The translations under genes and the position numbers were made by a program. From the NCBI RefSeq assembly GCF_019801605.1, contig NZ_JAHVIT010000001.1, positions 124,001 to 188,000 of the forward strand: DNA of 64,000 nt, in the 5' to 3' direction. The DNA is from Maritimibacter alkaliphilus (GTDB lineage: Bacteria > Pseudomonadota > Alphaproteobacteria > Rhodobacterales > Rhodobacteraceae). This document shows, piece after piece, positions 11,043 to 19,024 of the stretch. Under the pieces are notes generated by a model. The model did not search any database. It was not told the DNA's origin and was given only the letters and a program-made list of their open reading frames with translations. The stretch's first letter is position 1, and every line of letters starts with the position of its first letter.

Positions 11043-13358
11043 TCACGCCGCAAGGCCGGTCTGGGGGTCGTGACGATCCTTCGGGTCCTGCAGCTCCGCC
11101 GGCAGCGACAGGCGCAGCCGGGTGCCGCGGTTCGGGGCGTCCTCGATTTCCAGACATCCCCCCCAGCGGGCGGCGATCTTGGCCACGAAGGCGAGGCCGA
11201 GGCCGCTGCCGCCGCCCTCTTCGCGGGTCTTTCCGGTGCGCAGGGGCAGCATCAGCCGCGCGCGGTCGGCCTCGGGGATGCCAGGGCCGTCGTCCTCCAC
11301 CTCCAGAACGATGCTGTTGCGCGGGGTGAGCAGGCGGATCGTGATCTGGCCGTCCTGCCGGTCATGATGCTGGATCGCGTTCTGGAGCAGGTTGCGCAGG
11401 GCGATCTCGAACTCGGTCGGCACCATCCGCACCGTCGCGGGCAGGTCGGGCGCCTCGATCCGGAACCCGGCTGGCGGCGAGAGCGTAGCGACGATCCGGG
11501 CCACCACCGGGGCCGGGTCGAATGTTTCTGCGCCGCGTCGGTCGCGGCCGATCAGGGAATAGGTCAGCAACCCGTCCACGAGTGCCTCCAGCCGCGTGGT
11601 CTGGGCCCGCATCTCCGACAGATGCGCGGCCAGCGGACCATGGATCGCGTCGAGGTCCTCCTCGATCCATGTCGGCAGGACGCAGAGCGCGCGCAGCGGC
11701 GTCTTCAGGTCGTGGGCAGTGGCGCGGGCGAAATCCTCCAGCTCCCCGTTGGAGCGCCGGAGTTCCGTATTGGCGATCTGCAACAGGTTCTTGGCCCGCG
11801 TTTCGCGCGACAGGGTGATGTGCAGCTGCGCGGTCATCTGGTTCAGGGCGCGGGCAAGACGGCCGACCTCGTCGCGGCCCTGAACCTCGATCGCGACCCC
11901 GCGGTCCCCGGCGGCGAGCCGGTCCGCGATCTCGGACAGGTCGGTCAGGCGTCGCGTCGTGCCGTGGATCAGCAGCAGGGCGCAGCCCGCCGCCAGCAGG
12001 GCGATGCCGGCGGTGACGGCCCCGGTCCGGAGGAGGTCCGTGCCGCCGAGGGCGTGGCGGACCTCCGTCGGCAGCGCCACGACGAGGAGCCAGCGGCGCG
12101 GCACGACGCCCTGGGAAAGGACGATCCAGCTTGCAGCCGCGTCGTAGGAACGCGCGCCGGCGGTAAGGGTCAGAAGCTCGATCTCCGGCGCGTCCTCCCT
12201 GGTCTCCGAGGTGGGTCGGAGGGGTGCTGGCGGTGCGGCGCCGGAATCAGGGCCGGGCCGGGCCGCCGCCGCGTCGGGGCCGGGGCGCGCCCCGGCCGAT
12301 TGGGGCGGGGGCGTCGCGACACCCGTGGTGGGGCCAGGTGTGGGGCCAGGTGGCGCGAGGTGATCGGTGTCGGTCAGGGTGCTTCCGGTCGAGACCGGGC
12401 GGGCGGTGGCGGACGGAGTTGTCTGGCCGGCCTGCGACGTTTCTACGGGCGAAGGTGGGGGAGCGGGGCCTTCGGCAGCCTTTTCGGTATGCGCAACCGG
12501 CACCGGAGGGCTGGGTGCGACGGTCTCTCGACGGGTGAGGGCTTCGGTCGGGGGCGCGGGCCGTGCGGCGGTTGCCCGGGACTGGACCACGGACTGAAGG
12601 CGCCGGGGGGGCGGAGCGGGGAGGGGGATCCCGAATTCGGCCATGAAGTCGTGACCACTGTGCAGCTCCTGCCCGTGGAGCCACCCGTCCTCCGGATGGA
12701 CGAGGTAGCTGCCGGTCTCGTCCGTCATCCGCAGGGTGACACTGCCGAGCCGGGCCGGCGGCAGCAGGGCGGTGCCGCGCAGGTTCAGCACGAGGACGCC
12801 ACGGCGGCTGCCATTGGCATCGATGAGCGGGGCGGCAAGGCGCAGCGTGGGCACATGGGGGACCTGGATCACCCCGCCCTCGCGGTTCAGGTCGAGGCGC
12901 GAGATGTAGATCTGCCCGCGCGGCAGGGCGAGGGTCCGCAGCACGTAGTCGCGCCCGGATTTGTCCTGCAACTCATCGGCGGGGCGGATGCGCAGGGCAT
13001 CATCGGTGCGGTCGATGCGGATACGCTCCCGCCCATCGGCATCGATGAGCCGGGCCTGCAGCAGATCGGGCGAGGCCGCCGCCTGCGCATGGAGCCGCAG
13101 CGTGAGCTGGCCGAGCGCCCCCGTGGCAAGGTATTGCGCAACGGCGGGTCCCCGCAGCAGCGCATGGAGCTGGGTCAGATGCGTGTCGACGGTGTCCTGC
13201 ACCAGCTGGGCATGGTGGCCGACCCGTGCGGCGAGGGAGGCGCCGATGCTCTGCTGCAGGCGCTGGTCGGTCCGGTAGGAGACAAAGGCCAGCACGAGGA
13301 TCGAGGTCGCCAGCACGCTGCCGATGGCGATCAGCTGGATGCGGGCGGTCAGCGTCAT
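11043..13358 (-). CDS. Membrane histidine kinase with Cache-type sensor and long proline-rich insertion
   Basis: A 771-residue sensor kinase. TM1 spans about residues 8-26, the periplasmic Cache-like sensor about 30-245, and TM2 about 445-465, followed by HAMP (466-515), HisKA with phospho-acceptor H549 (TAHDLKTPLRAL) and the ATPase domain with N660, DDGPGIP (689-695) and GGSGLGLAF. The HisKA type resembles phytochrome-class kinases that pair with single-domain receivers. The start MTLTARIQL at 13358 puts TM1 at the N-terminus. Residues 246-388 are an Ala/Pro/Thr-rich, low-complexity stretch placed before the last sensor strands (RWLLVVALP). The cognate receiver gene is upstream on the same strand, 13 bases away. 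Confidence 0.92.
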   Translation of the reverse strand: MTLTARIQLIAIGSVLATSILVLAFVSYRTDQRLQQSIGASLAARVGHHAQLVQDTVDTHLTQLHALLRGPAVAQYLATGALGQLTLRLHAQAAASPDLLQARLIDADGRERIRIDRTDDALRIRPADELQDKSGRDYVLRTLALPRGQIYISRLDLNREGGVIQVPHVPTLRLAAPLIDANGSRRGVLVLNLRGTALLPPARLGSVTLRMTDETGSYLVHPEDGWLHGQELHSGHDFMAEFGIPLPAPPPRRLQSVVQSRATAARPAPPTEALTRRETVAPSPPVPVAHTEKAAEGPAPPPSPVETSQAGQTTPSATARPVSTGSTLTDTDHLAPPGPTPGPTTGVATPPPQSAGARPGPDAAAARPGPDSGAAPPAPLRPTSETREDAPEIELLTLTAGARSYDAAASWIVLSQGVVPRRWLLVVALPTEVRHALGGTDLLRTGAVTAGIALLAAGCALLLIHGTTRRLTDLSEIADRLAAGDRGVAIEVQGRDEVGRLARALNQMTAQLHITLSRETRAKNLLQIANTELRRSNGELEDFARATAHDLKTPLRALCVLPTWIEEDLDAIHGPLAAHLSEMRAQTTRLEALVDGLLTYSLIGRDRRGAETFDPAPVVARIVATLSPPAGFRIEAPDLPATVRMVPTEFEIALRNLLQNAIQHHDRQDGQITIRLLTPRNSIVLEVEDDGPGIPEADRARLMLPLRTGKTREEGGGSGLGLAFVAKIAARWGGCLEIEDAPNRGTRLRLSLPAELQDPKDRHDPQTGLAA

Positions 13359-13371
13359 GCGGCCGTCCTGC

Positions 13372-13878
13372 TCAGAACCCGGCCCCGGGGCCGCTGTCCT
13401 CGGGCGCGTGCCATGCCGGCCCCGCGGGGTAGCGCGCGCGCGCTGCCTCCTGCGGAAGATCCACCAGGCCGGCATAGCGGCTCAGCAGGTCGACCTTCTC
13501 GACGAAGGCCTCGTAGGAGCTGCTCTTGGTCAGGTAGCCCGCGACGTTGAAGCCGTAGGCGCGCTGCACGTCCGCCGGATCGCGCGAGGTGGTCAGGACG
13601 AAGACGACATGATCGCGCAAATCGGGGTCCGCGCGCAGCTCCTGCAGGAACTCGAAGCCGTCCATGAGCGGCATGTTCAGGTCGAGGATGATCAGGACGG
13701 GGCCGTCGATGGTGCCGCCCGGTACCCGCCGCCGCAGGCTGTCGAGCGCCCGGCGCCCGTTCTGGGCCACGTGAACCGGACAGGTGAGCCCGACCTTGGA
13801 AGCCGCCCGCTGGAAGATCGTCGCATCCATCCTGTCATCTTCGACAAGCAGGAAATTGGGTCCTGAGCCGCTGGCCAT
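13372..13878 (-). CDS. Single-domain response regulator (CheY/Rcp1 type)
   Basis: A 168-residue protein made of one receiver domain and a short tail, with no output domain. Acidic pocket D14/D15, phospho-acceptor D66 (ILDLNMP), T96/T97 and K118 (YLTKSS) are all present. The insert VPGGTIDGPVLI before the phospho-acceptor is typical of Rcp1-like regulators that partner phytochrome-class kinases. ATG 13878 has a strong GGAGG site; longer in-frame starts lack one. It is the first gene of an operon with the kinase. The output partner is unknown; it may act by protein contact or phosphorelay. Confidence 0.93.
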   Translation of the reverse strand: MASGSGPNFLLVEDDRMDATIFQRAASKVGLTCPVHVAQNGRRALDSLRRRVPGGTIDGPVLIILDLNMPLMDGFEFLQELRADPDLRDHVVFVLTTSRDPADVQRAYGFNVAGYLTKSSSYEAFVEKVDLLSRYAGLVDLPQEAARARYPAGPAWHAPEDSGPGAGF

Positions 13879-14213
13879 CTTGCCTTGCCTCCCGCTCTGC
13901 CTCGATTCCATCCTTGTGTGCCCCATGGCCGTTTCTAGCGGCGGGGGCATGAAGGAAGCGTTACCCGGTGCTTAAGAACCCGTCGAAGCGGACAGTCGCT
14001 TGGCCCCGGAGGCCCCCCGGCGACAGGGCCATCGGCGTGCGATGGAGGGGGCAGGGCAGCTGCGCCGGCAGGCCGCGCCGGGAACCCCCGCCATTGCTGC
14101 AATGCAGCGCCTGCCCTGTTGCGCCGTGGTCCCGATGGCCTATAAGGCGGGGGATCCCTTTGCGTGCAGGGTTTTGCGCGCACCCAATCCACCCTCAGAC
14201 GAACCGGACGCAC
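13879..14213. other. Divergent spacer between the two-component genes and sulP
   Basis: About 335 bases with no convincing gene. It contains a short dyad GCTGCA-A-TGCAGC (14096-14108) and the candidate sulP promoter listed separately. A minus-strand promoter for the response regulator should also lie here but I cannot point to it. Confidence 0.45.
14119..14146 (+). promoter_or_regulatory. Candidate sigma-70-type promoter for sulP
   Basis: TTGCGC at 14119-14124 and TATAAG at 14141-14146, 16 bases apart, about 70 bases before the sulP ATG. A reasonable match by eye only. Confidence 0.3.
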
Positions 14214-15698
14214 ATGATCGATTTCGCCACCTATCGCCAGCAATGGACGGGGTCCATTCGTCCCGACATCCTCTCGGGGCTTGTCGTGGCACTGGCCCTC
14301 ATCCCCGAAGCCATCGCCTTCTCCATCATCGCGGGGGTCGACCCCAAGGTCGGGCTTTATGCCTCCTTCTCGATCGCCGTGATCTCGGCCATCACGGGGG
14401 GACGGCCTGCGATGATCTCGGCCGCGACGGCGGCCACGGCGGTGATCATGGTCGGCCTCGTGCGCGATCACGGGCTGGAGTACCTGCTGGCCGCGACCAT
14501 CCTGACCGGCGTGTTGCAGGTCCTCGCGGGGATGCTGAAGCTGGGCTACGTCATGCGCTTCGTCTCCTCCTCGGTGATGACCGGCTTCGTCAACTCGCTG
14601 GCGATCCTGATCTTCATGGCCCAGCTGCCGGAGCTGATCGGGGTGCCGCCGCTGACCTACGTGATGGTCGCGGCCGGCCTTGCGATCATCTACCTCTTCC
14701 CGCTGGTGACCCGTGCGGTGCCCTCGCCGCTGGTCTCCATCGTGGTGCTGACGGCGATCACGCTGACCTTCGGCTTCGACCTGCGCACCGTGGGCGACAT
14801 GGGCGAACTGCCCGATGCCTTCCCGGTCTTCCTGCTGCCGGACGTGCCCCTCAACCTCGACACGCTGCTGATCATCCTACCCTATTCGGCCGCGATCGCG
14901 GCGGTGGGCCTGCTGGAAAGCCTGATGACCCAGCAGCTGGTGGACGACCTGACTGACACCACCACCTCGCGCAACCAGGAGTGCATCGGCCAGGGCGTGT
15001 CGAACTTCTTCACCGGCTTCATCGGCGGCATGGCGGGCTGTGCCATGATCGGCCAGTCGATGATCAACGTGAAGTCGGGCGGCCGCGGGCGGCTGTCGAC
15101 CTTCGTGGCGGGCATCGTGCTGCTGTTCCTGATCGTGGTGCTGGGCGACATCGTGGCGCGCATCCCCATGGCGGCGCTGGTGGCGGTGATGATCATGGTC
15201 TCGATCGGGACCTTCTCGTGGTCGTCGATCAAGACCCTGCGCACCCATCCCAAGAGCTCCTCCATCGTCATGCTGTCGACCGTGGTGATCGTGGTCTGGA
15301 CCCACAACCTTGCCATCGGGGTGCTGGTGGGCGTGCTGCTCTCGGGCATCTTCTTCGCCTGGAAGATCGCACAGCTCTTCCGGGTCACGTCGGAGATCAC
15401 GGCGGACGGGCGGCACCGGACCTACCGGGTCGAGGGGCAGCTCTTCTTCGCCTCCTCCGAGGACTTCATGAAGGCCTTCGACTTCCGCGAGGCACCCGAG
15501 AAGGTGACCATCGACGTGAGCGATGCGCATATCTGGGACATTTCCTCGGTTGCGGCGCTGGACATGGCCGTGCTGAAATTCCGCAGGGAAGGGGCCGAGG
15601 TGGAGATCAAGGGGCTGAACAAGGCCTCCGCCACCATCGTCGACCGCCTGGCCGAGCACGACAAGCCCGGCGCCATGGACAAGATGCTGAGCCACTGA
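14214..15698 (+). CDS. SulP-family anion transporter with STAS domain
   Basis: A 494-residue inner-membrane transporter of the SulP/SLC26 family, which moves sulfate, bicarbonate or related anions. The N-terminal signature is clear ([20 protein letters not shown], then [12 protein letters not shown]), with about 10-14 hydrophobic segments, [27 protein letters not shown] in the second half, and a C-terminal STAS domain from about residue 400 ([18 protein letters not shown]). The substrate cannot be read off. It is compact for a SulP protein. It is followed after 10 bases by a tandem universal stress protein, a common pairing that suggests co-regulation. Confidence 0.93.
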   Translation: MIDFATYRQQWTGSIRPDILSGLVVALALIPEAIAFSIIAGVDPKVGLYASFSIAVISAITGGRPAMISAATAATAVIMVGLVRDHGLEYLLAATILTGVLQVLAGMLKLGYVMRFVSSSVMTGFVNSLAILIFMAQLPELIGVPPLTYVMVAAGLAIIYLFPLVTRAVPSPLVSIVVLTAITLTFGFDLRTVGDMGELPDAFPVFLLPDVPLNLDTLLIILPYSAAIAAVGLLESLMTQQLVDDLTDTTTSRNQECIGQGVSNFFTGFIGGMAGCAMIGQSMINVKSGGRGRLSTFVAGIVLLFLIVVLGDIVARIPMAALVAVMIMVSIGTFSWSSIKTLRTHPKSSSIVMLSTVVIVVWTHNLAIGVLVGVLLSGIFFAWKIAQLFRVTSEITADGRHRTYRVEGQLFFASSEDFMKAFDFREAPEKVTIDVSDAHIWDISSVAALDMAVLKFRREGAEVEIKGLNKASATIVDRLAEHDKPGAMDKMLSH

Positions 15699-15708
15699 GG
15701 GGACTGAC

Positions 15709-16563
15709 ATGACAACGATACTCGCACTGGTCGACGGCTCGGCCTATTCGGAAAGCGTCTGCCGCCATGCGGCCTGGATCGCCACGCGCAGCGGGGCAGG
15801 GGTGAAGCTCTACCACGTGCTCGGCCGCCGCGAGGCGCCGGATCGCGGCGACCTCTCGGGGCAGATCAGGCTGGGCGCCCGCACCCGGCTGATGGAGGAA
15901 CTGGCGACGCTGGACGAACAGCGCGCCAAGCTGACCCACGCACAGGGCCGCGCGATCCTCGAGGATGCGCAGGCGCTGGTGCAGGAGGCCGCCGAGGGCG
16001 TGGCGGTGGAGAGCCGCCTGCGGCAGGGCGACATCGTCGAGACGGTGACCGCCAAAGAGGACCAGGGCGACCTGATCGTCATCGGCAAGCGCGGCGAGGC
16101 GGCGGATTTCGCCAAGCTGCACCTCGGCTCGAACCTTGAACGGATCGTGCGGGCGGCGACGAAGCCGGTCTTCGTGGCGAACCGGGCCTTCAAGCCGATC
16201 AAGAAGGTCGTGATCGCCTATGACGGCGGGCCCTCGGCGATGAAGGCGGTGGACCTCGTGGCGCGCAGCCCGCTCTTTGCGGGGCTCGACTGCCTCGTGG
16301 TGACCGTTGGCGGCGAGACGCCGAAGATCGCGGAAGGCCTGCGCGATGCCAGGGCGACGCTGGCGGCGGGCGGCCACCAGGCCGAGACGCTGGTGGTCGA
16401 GGGGCAGCCCGAGACGGCGCTGGCCGAACTGGTGGAGAAACAGGGCGCCGATCTGCTGGTCATGGGGGCCTGGGGCCACAGCCGCATCCGCAACCTGATC
16501 ATCGGCTCGACCACGACCGAGATGATCCGCTCCTGCAAGGTGCCGGTGCTGCTGATCAAGTGA
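15709..16563 (+). CDS. Tandem universal stress protein (UspA)
   Basis: A 284-residue cytoplasmic protein with two Usp folds, the first at about residues 1-150 (ILALVDGSAYSESVCRHAAWIA start, GDLIVIGKRGEA) and the second at about 160-284 (KKVVIAYDGGPSAMKAVDL start, ADLLVMGAWGHSRIRNLIIGSTT end). The second half keeps the ATP-loop pattern G-x2-G-x9-G-S/T (GAWGHSRIRNLIIGSTT), so it probably binds nucleotide; the first is more diverged. Translationally close to sulP (10-base gap). A terminator-like hairpin (16570-16592) follows the stop. Confidence 0.93.
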   Translation: MTTILALVDGSAYSESVCRHAAWIATRSGAGVKLYHVLGRREAPDRGDLSGQIRLGARTRLMEELATLDEQRAKLTHAQGRAILEDAQALVQEAAEGVAVESRLRQGDIVETVTAKEDQGDLIVIGKRGEAADFAKLHLGSNLERIVRAATKPVFVANRAFKPIKKVVIAYDGGPSAMKAVDLVARSPLFAGLDCLVVTVGGETPKIAEGLRDARATLAAGGHQAETLVVEGQPETALAELVEKQGADLLVMGAWGHSRIRNLIIGSTTTEMIRSCKVPVLLIK

Positions 16564-16569
16564 GCCGAA

Positions 16570-16592
16570 GGCGTCCCGGTGTCCGGGACGCC
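16570..16592 (+). terminator. Hairpin directly after the usp stop codon
   Basis: A perfect 10-bp stem GGCGTCCCGG with a TGT loop and CCGGGACGCC, six bases after the stop. There is no T-run behind it, so it is either a stabilising hairpin or a weak terminator backed by the palindromes that follow. Confidence 0.55.
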
Positions 16593-16620
16593 GGGACGTT
16601 CGCTCCCGAGGTCCTGACCC

Positions 16621-16790
16621 CGGGGCGCAGCCCCGCCGTTTTCTTCGAAGAAAACGGACCGGAAAATTCGAATTTTCCGGACATAGCCGCGGGGCCCGTG
16701 ACCGTCGGACACGAAAGAGGGGGCCGCAGCGATGCGGCCCCCCAAATTTCTTCGAAGAAATTTGCCAAGATTTTTCGAAAAATCTTTGGC
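16621..16790. repeat. Cluster of TTCGAA-centred palindromes and GC hairpins
   Basis: A convergent spacer packed with dyads: GGGGC-gca-GCCCC; a 22-bp palindrome at 16636-16657 (arm CCGTTTTC); a 22-bp palindrome at 16659-16680 identical to that at 9279-9300; a 10-bp stem with GCGA loop at 16719-16742 (GGGGGCCGCA arm); a 22-bp palindrome at 16743-16764 (arm CAAATTTC); and a near-palindrome AAGATTTTTCGAAAAATCTT at 16767-16786. It separates usp (+) from the GST gene (-) and probably terminates both. Confidence 0.82.
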
Positions 16791-16791
16791 G

Positions 16792-17496
16792 TTACCCTTT
16801 CTGGCCGAAGAGGATTTTCTGCTCTTCCTTGGTCCGGATGCCGCCGCGCTGGTCCTCGGCCACGGCGCGGCCCTTCTGGACGCCCTCGCGGGCGGCGACG
16901 AGGTCCAGCCAGCGTTGCAGGTTCGGCTTGTCCGAGATGTCCTGCTGCTGACCCTCCCAGAGGCTCGCCCAGGGCCAGATCGCCATGTCCGCGATGGAGA
17001 AGAAATTCCCCGCCACGTATTCGGCCTGCCCCAGTTGCGTGTCCAGCACCCGCAGCAGGCGGGCGACCTCGTTGCGGTAGCGGTCCTGCGCGTAGGGCAG
17101 CTCCTGCGGCGGGTCCATCAGGGGCGCGTACTTGAGGAAGTGGTGCGCCTGACCGGCCATCGGCCCGAGCCCGCCCATCTGCCACATCAGCCACTGGTCC
17201 ACCGCGATGCGGTCGCGCTCGGTCGGGCCCCCGAACTGGCCGGTCTTGCGGGCGAGGTACTGCAGGATCGCGCCGCTCTCGAAGATTGCGATCGGGGCGC
17301 CGTCGGGGCCCTCGGGATCGATGATCGCGGGCATCCGGTTGTTCGGCGCGATCTTCAGGAACGCGGGGTCGAACTGGTCGCCCTTGCCGATGTTCACGAG
17401 GTGGAGCCTGTAGGGCAGGCCCATCTCCTCCAGCGCGATGGTGATCTTCCAGCCGTTCGGCGTGGGCCAGTAGTAGAGGTCGATCGGTGCGGTCAT
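16792..17496 (-). CDS. Glutathione S-transferase, YfcG/YghU-like
   Basis: A 234-residue thioredoxin-fold plus helical GST. The start LYYWPTPNGWKITIALEEMGLPY is the Nu-class (YfcG/YghU) pattern TPNG-KI, in which there is no catalytic Cys at the active site and disulfide-reductase activity uses bound glutathione. IFESGAILQYLARKTG is the glutathione-binding turn. The helical domain ends DLVAAREGVQKGRAV. ATG 17496 is preceded by GGGAGAG. It is convergent with usp. The exact substrate is unknown. Confidence 0.92.
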   Translation of the reverse strand: MTAPIDLYYWPTPNGWKITIALEEMGLPYRLHLVNIGKGDQFDPAFLKIAPNNRMPAIIDPEGPDGAPIAIFESGAILQYLARKTGQFGGPTERDRIAVDQWLMWQMGGLGPMAGQAHHFLKYAPLMDPPQELPYAQDRYRNEVARLLRVLDTQLGQAEYVAGNFFSIADMAIWPWASLWEGQQQDISDKPNLQRWLDLVAAREGVQKGRAVAEDQRGGIRTKEEQKILFGQKG

Positions 17497-17671
17497 GTGC
17501 TCTCTCCCCATGTGGGTGCATGCGGCGGGCCTGCGCCCTCCATCCGGGGTCACATGATGCGGCAATGACGGGCGGGGGCAAGGGGGCGCGGCCCCCGATC
17601 CGTGCCGCCGTCGGCAGATCCGCCGCGCGGGCCCGTCTTGACGCAGTGGGCTTGCGGGACTAGGGGAGGGG
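17497..17671. other. Divergent GST/metZ spacer
   Basis: Upstream part of a 321-base spacer. The metZ promoter is expected here, immediately before the riboswitch, but no clear -35/-10 pair stands out. A GC-rich run lies at 17574-17600. Confidence 0.35.
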
Positions 17672-17723
17672 CGTGGCGATTTGATACCGGATTGCGGGCC
17701 ACGTTAAACATTCCGCTAAAAGG
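17672..17723 (+). ncRNA. SAM-II riboswitch aptamer upstream of metZ
   Basis: The leader fits the SAM-II (metA motif) consensus: P1 stem CGTGGC (17672-17677) with GCCACG (17698-17703), loop GATTTGATACCGGATTGC, then the conserved TTAAAC and the 3' segment GCTAAAAGG that forms the pseudoknot. SAM-II aptamers occur in alphaproteobacteria ahead of metA, metC, metX and metZ, and switch the gene off when S-adenosylmethionine is plentiful. The gene here is metZ. The ATG is about 95 bases past the aptamer, so direct ribosome-site blocking is less obvious than usual. A second fold (GGTCA 17722-17726 with TGACC 17749-17753, followed by a T-rich run) could serve as the expression platform. Confidence 0.88.
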
Positions 17724-17817
17724 TCAGGACAAAGGGACCTCCTTTCGCTTGACCGCGTCTGGGGGTTTTTATTTGGGGCCGGGGCGGCGCGGGCCGTCCG
17801 ATCCCGGGAGAAGTGCA

Positions 17818-18999
17818 ATGACCGATGCGTGGAAAAAACAGACCAAGGCCGTCCATTCGGGCAGCCGCCGCTCGCAGTATGGCGAGGTGAGCGAGGCGAT
17901 CTACCTGACTCAGGGCTTCGTCTACGACACCGCAGAGCAGGCCGAGGCCCGCTTCGTCGAACTGGGCGAGGACGAGTTCATCTATGCCCGTTACGGCAAC
18001 CCGACCACCCGCATGTTCGAGGAACGCATCGCCGCGCTGGAGGGCGCCGAGGATGCCTTTGCAACGGCCTCCGGCATGGCGGCGGTCAACGCGGCCCTCG
18101 TGGCGCCCCTGAAGGCAGGCGATCACGTGGTGGCGGCGCGGGCGCTCTTCGGCTCCTGCCTCTATATCCTCGACGAGATCCTGCCGCGCTTCGGCGTGGA
18201 GGTGACGCTGGTCGACGGGCTCGACCTCTCGGCATGGGAAGCGGCGCTGCGCCCCGACACCAAGCTGGTCTTCTTCGAATCCGTCTCGAACCCGACGCTG
18301 GAAGTGATCGACGTGGAAGCGGTCTCCAAGCTCGCCCATGCGGTCGGCGCGCTGGTGGTGGTGGACAACGTCTTTGCCACCCCGGTCTATTCCCGCACGC
18401 TGGAACTGGGCGCCGACGTGGTCGTCTATTCCGCGACCAAGCACATCGACGGGCAGGGCCGGACGCTGGGCGGCGTGATCCTCGGCACGCAGGAGTTCGT
18501 CCGCAAGGTGGCGGAACCTTACCTCAAGCATACCGGTGCGGCGATGAGCCCCTTCACCTCCTGGGTGATGCTCAAGGGTCTCGAGACGATGGAACTGCGC
18601 GTGCGCGCGCAGGTCGCCTCGGCCGAGGCGCTCGCCTCCGCCCTCGTGGGGCACCCGAAACTCGCCCGCGTGATCTACCCGGGCCACCCCTCCCACGCGC
18701 AGCACGGCCTCGTGCTGGAAACGACCGGCAAGGGCGGCACCGTGGTCTCCATCGACCTCGCCGGCGGGCAGGAGGCGGCGTTCCGCTTCCTCAACGCGCT
18801 GGAGATCGGGATCATCTCGAACAACCTCGGCGATGCGAAGACGCTGCTGACCCATCCGGCCACCACGACGCACCAGCGTCTGCCGGAAGAGCAGAAGGTC
18901 GAACTGGGCATCACCCCCGGTCTCGTTCGCATCTCGCTGGGGATCGAGGCGACCGAGGACCTCGTGGCCGACATGCTTCAGGCGCTCGACAAGGCGTAA
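17818..18999 (+). CDS. metZ: O-succinylhomoserine sulfhydrylase
   Basis: A PLP enzyme of the Cys/Met metabolism family that converts an activated homoserine ester and sulfide to homocysteine. It has 393 residues. Family motifs: YARYGNPTT, ASGMAAVNAAL, VVDNVFATP with D183, and the PLP lysine K208 in YSATKHIDGQGR. The DGQGR after the lysine, rather than GHSD/GHGD as in cystathionine enzymes, is typical of MetZ. The SAM-II aptamer upstream supports a methionine role. The start (MTDAWKKQTKAVHSG) at 17818 follows GGGAG. An open frame extends further upstream through the riboswitch but is not coding. Confidence 0.97.
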   Translation: MTDAWKKQTKAVHSGSRRSQYGEVSEAIYLTQGFVYDTAEQAEARFVELGEDEFIYARYGNPTTRMFEERIAALEGAEDAFATASGMAAVNAALVAPLKAGDHVVAARALFGSCLYILDEILPRFGVEVTLVDGLDLSAWEAALRPDTKLVFFESVSNPTLEVIDVEAVSKLAHAVGALVVVDNVFATPVYSRTLELGADVVVYSATKHIDGQGRTLGGVILGTQEFVRKVAEPYLKHTGAAMSPFTSWVMLKGLETMELRVRAQVASAEALASALVGHPKLARVIYPGHPSHAQHGLVLETTGKGGTVVSIDLAGGQEAAFRFLNALEIGIISNNLGDAKTLLTHPATTTHQRLPEEQKVELGITPGLVRISLGIEATEDLVADMLQALDKA

Positions 19000-19024
19000 G
19001 GGGGGCATAAGCGGGGCGTCAGCC

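Noticed and set aside
17602..17817. N-terminal extension of MetZ upstream of ATG 17818
   Set aside because: The extended frame translates the SAM-II aptamer and leader; the peptide has no family match.
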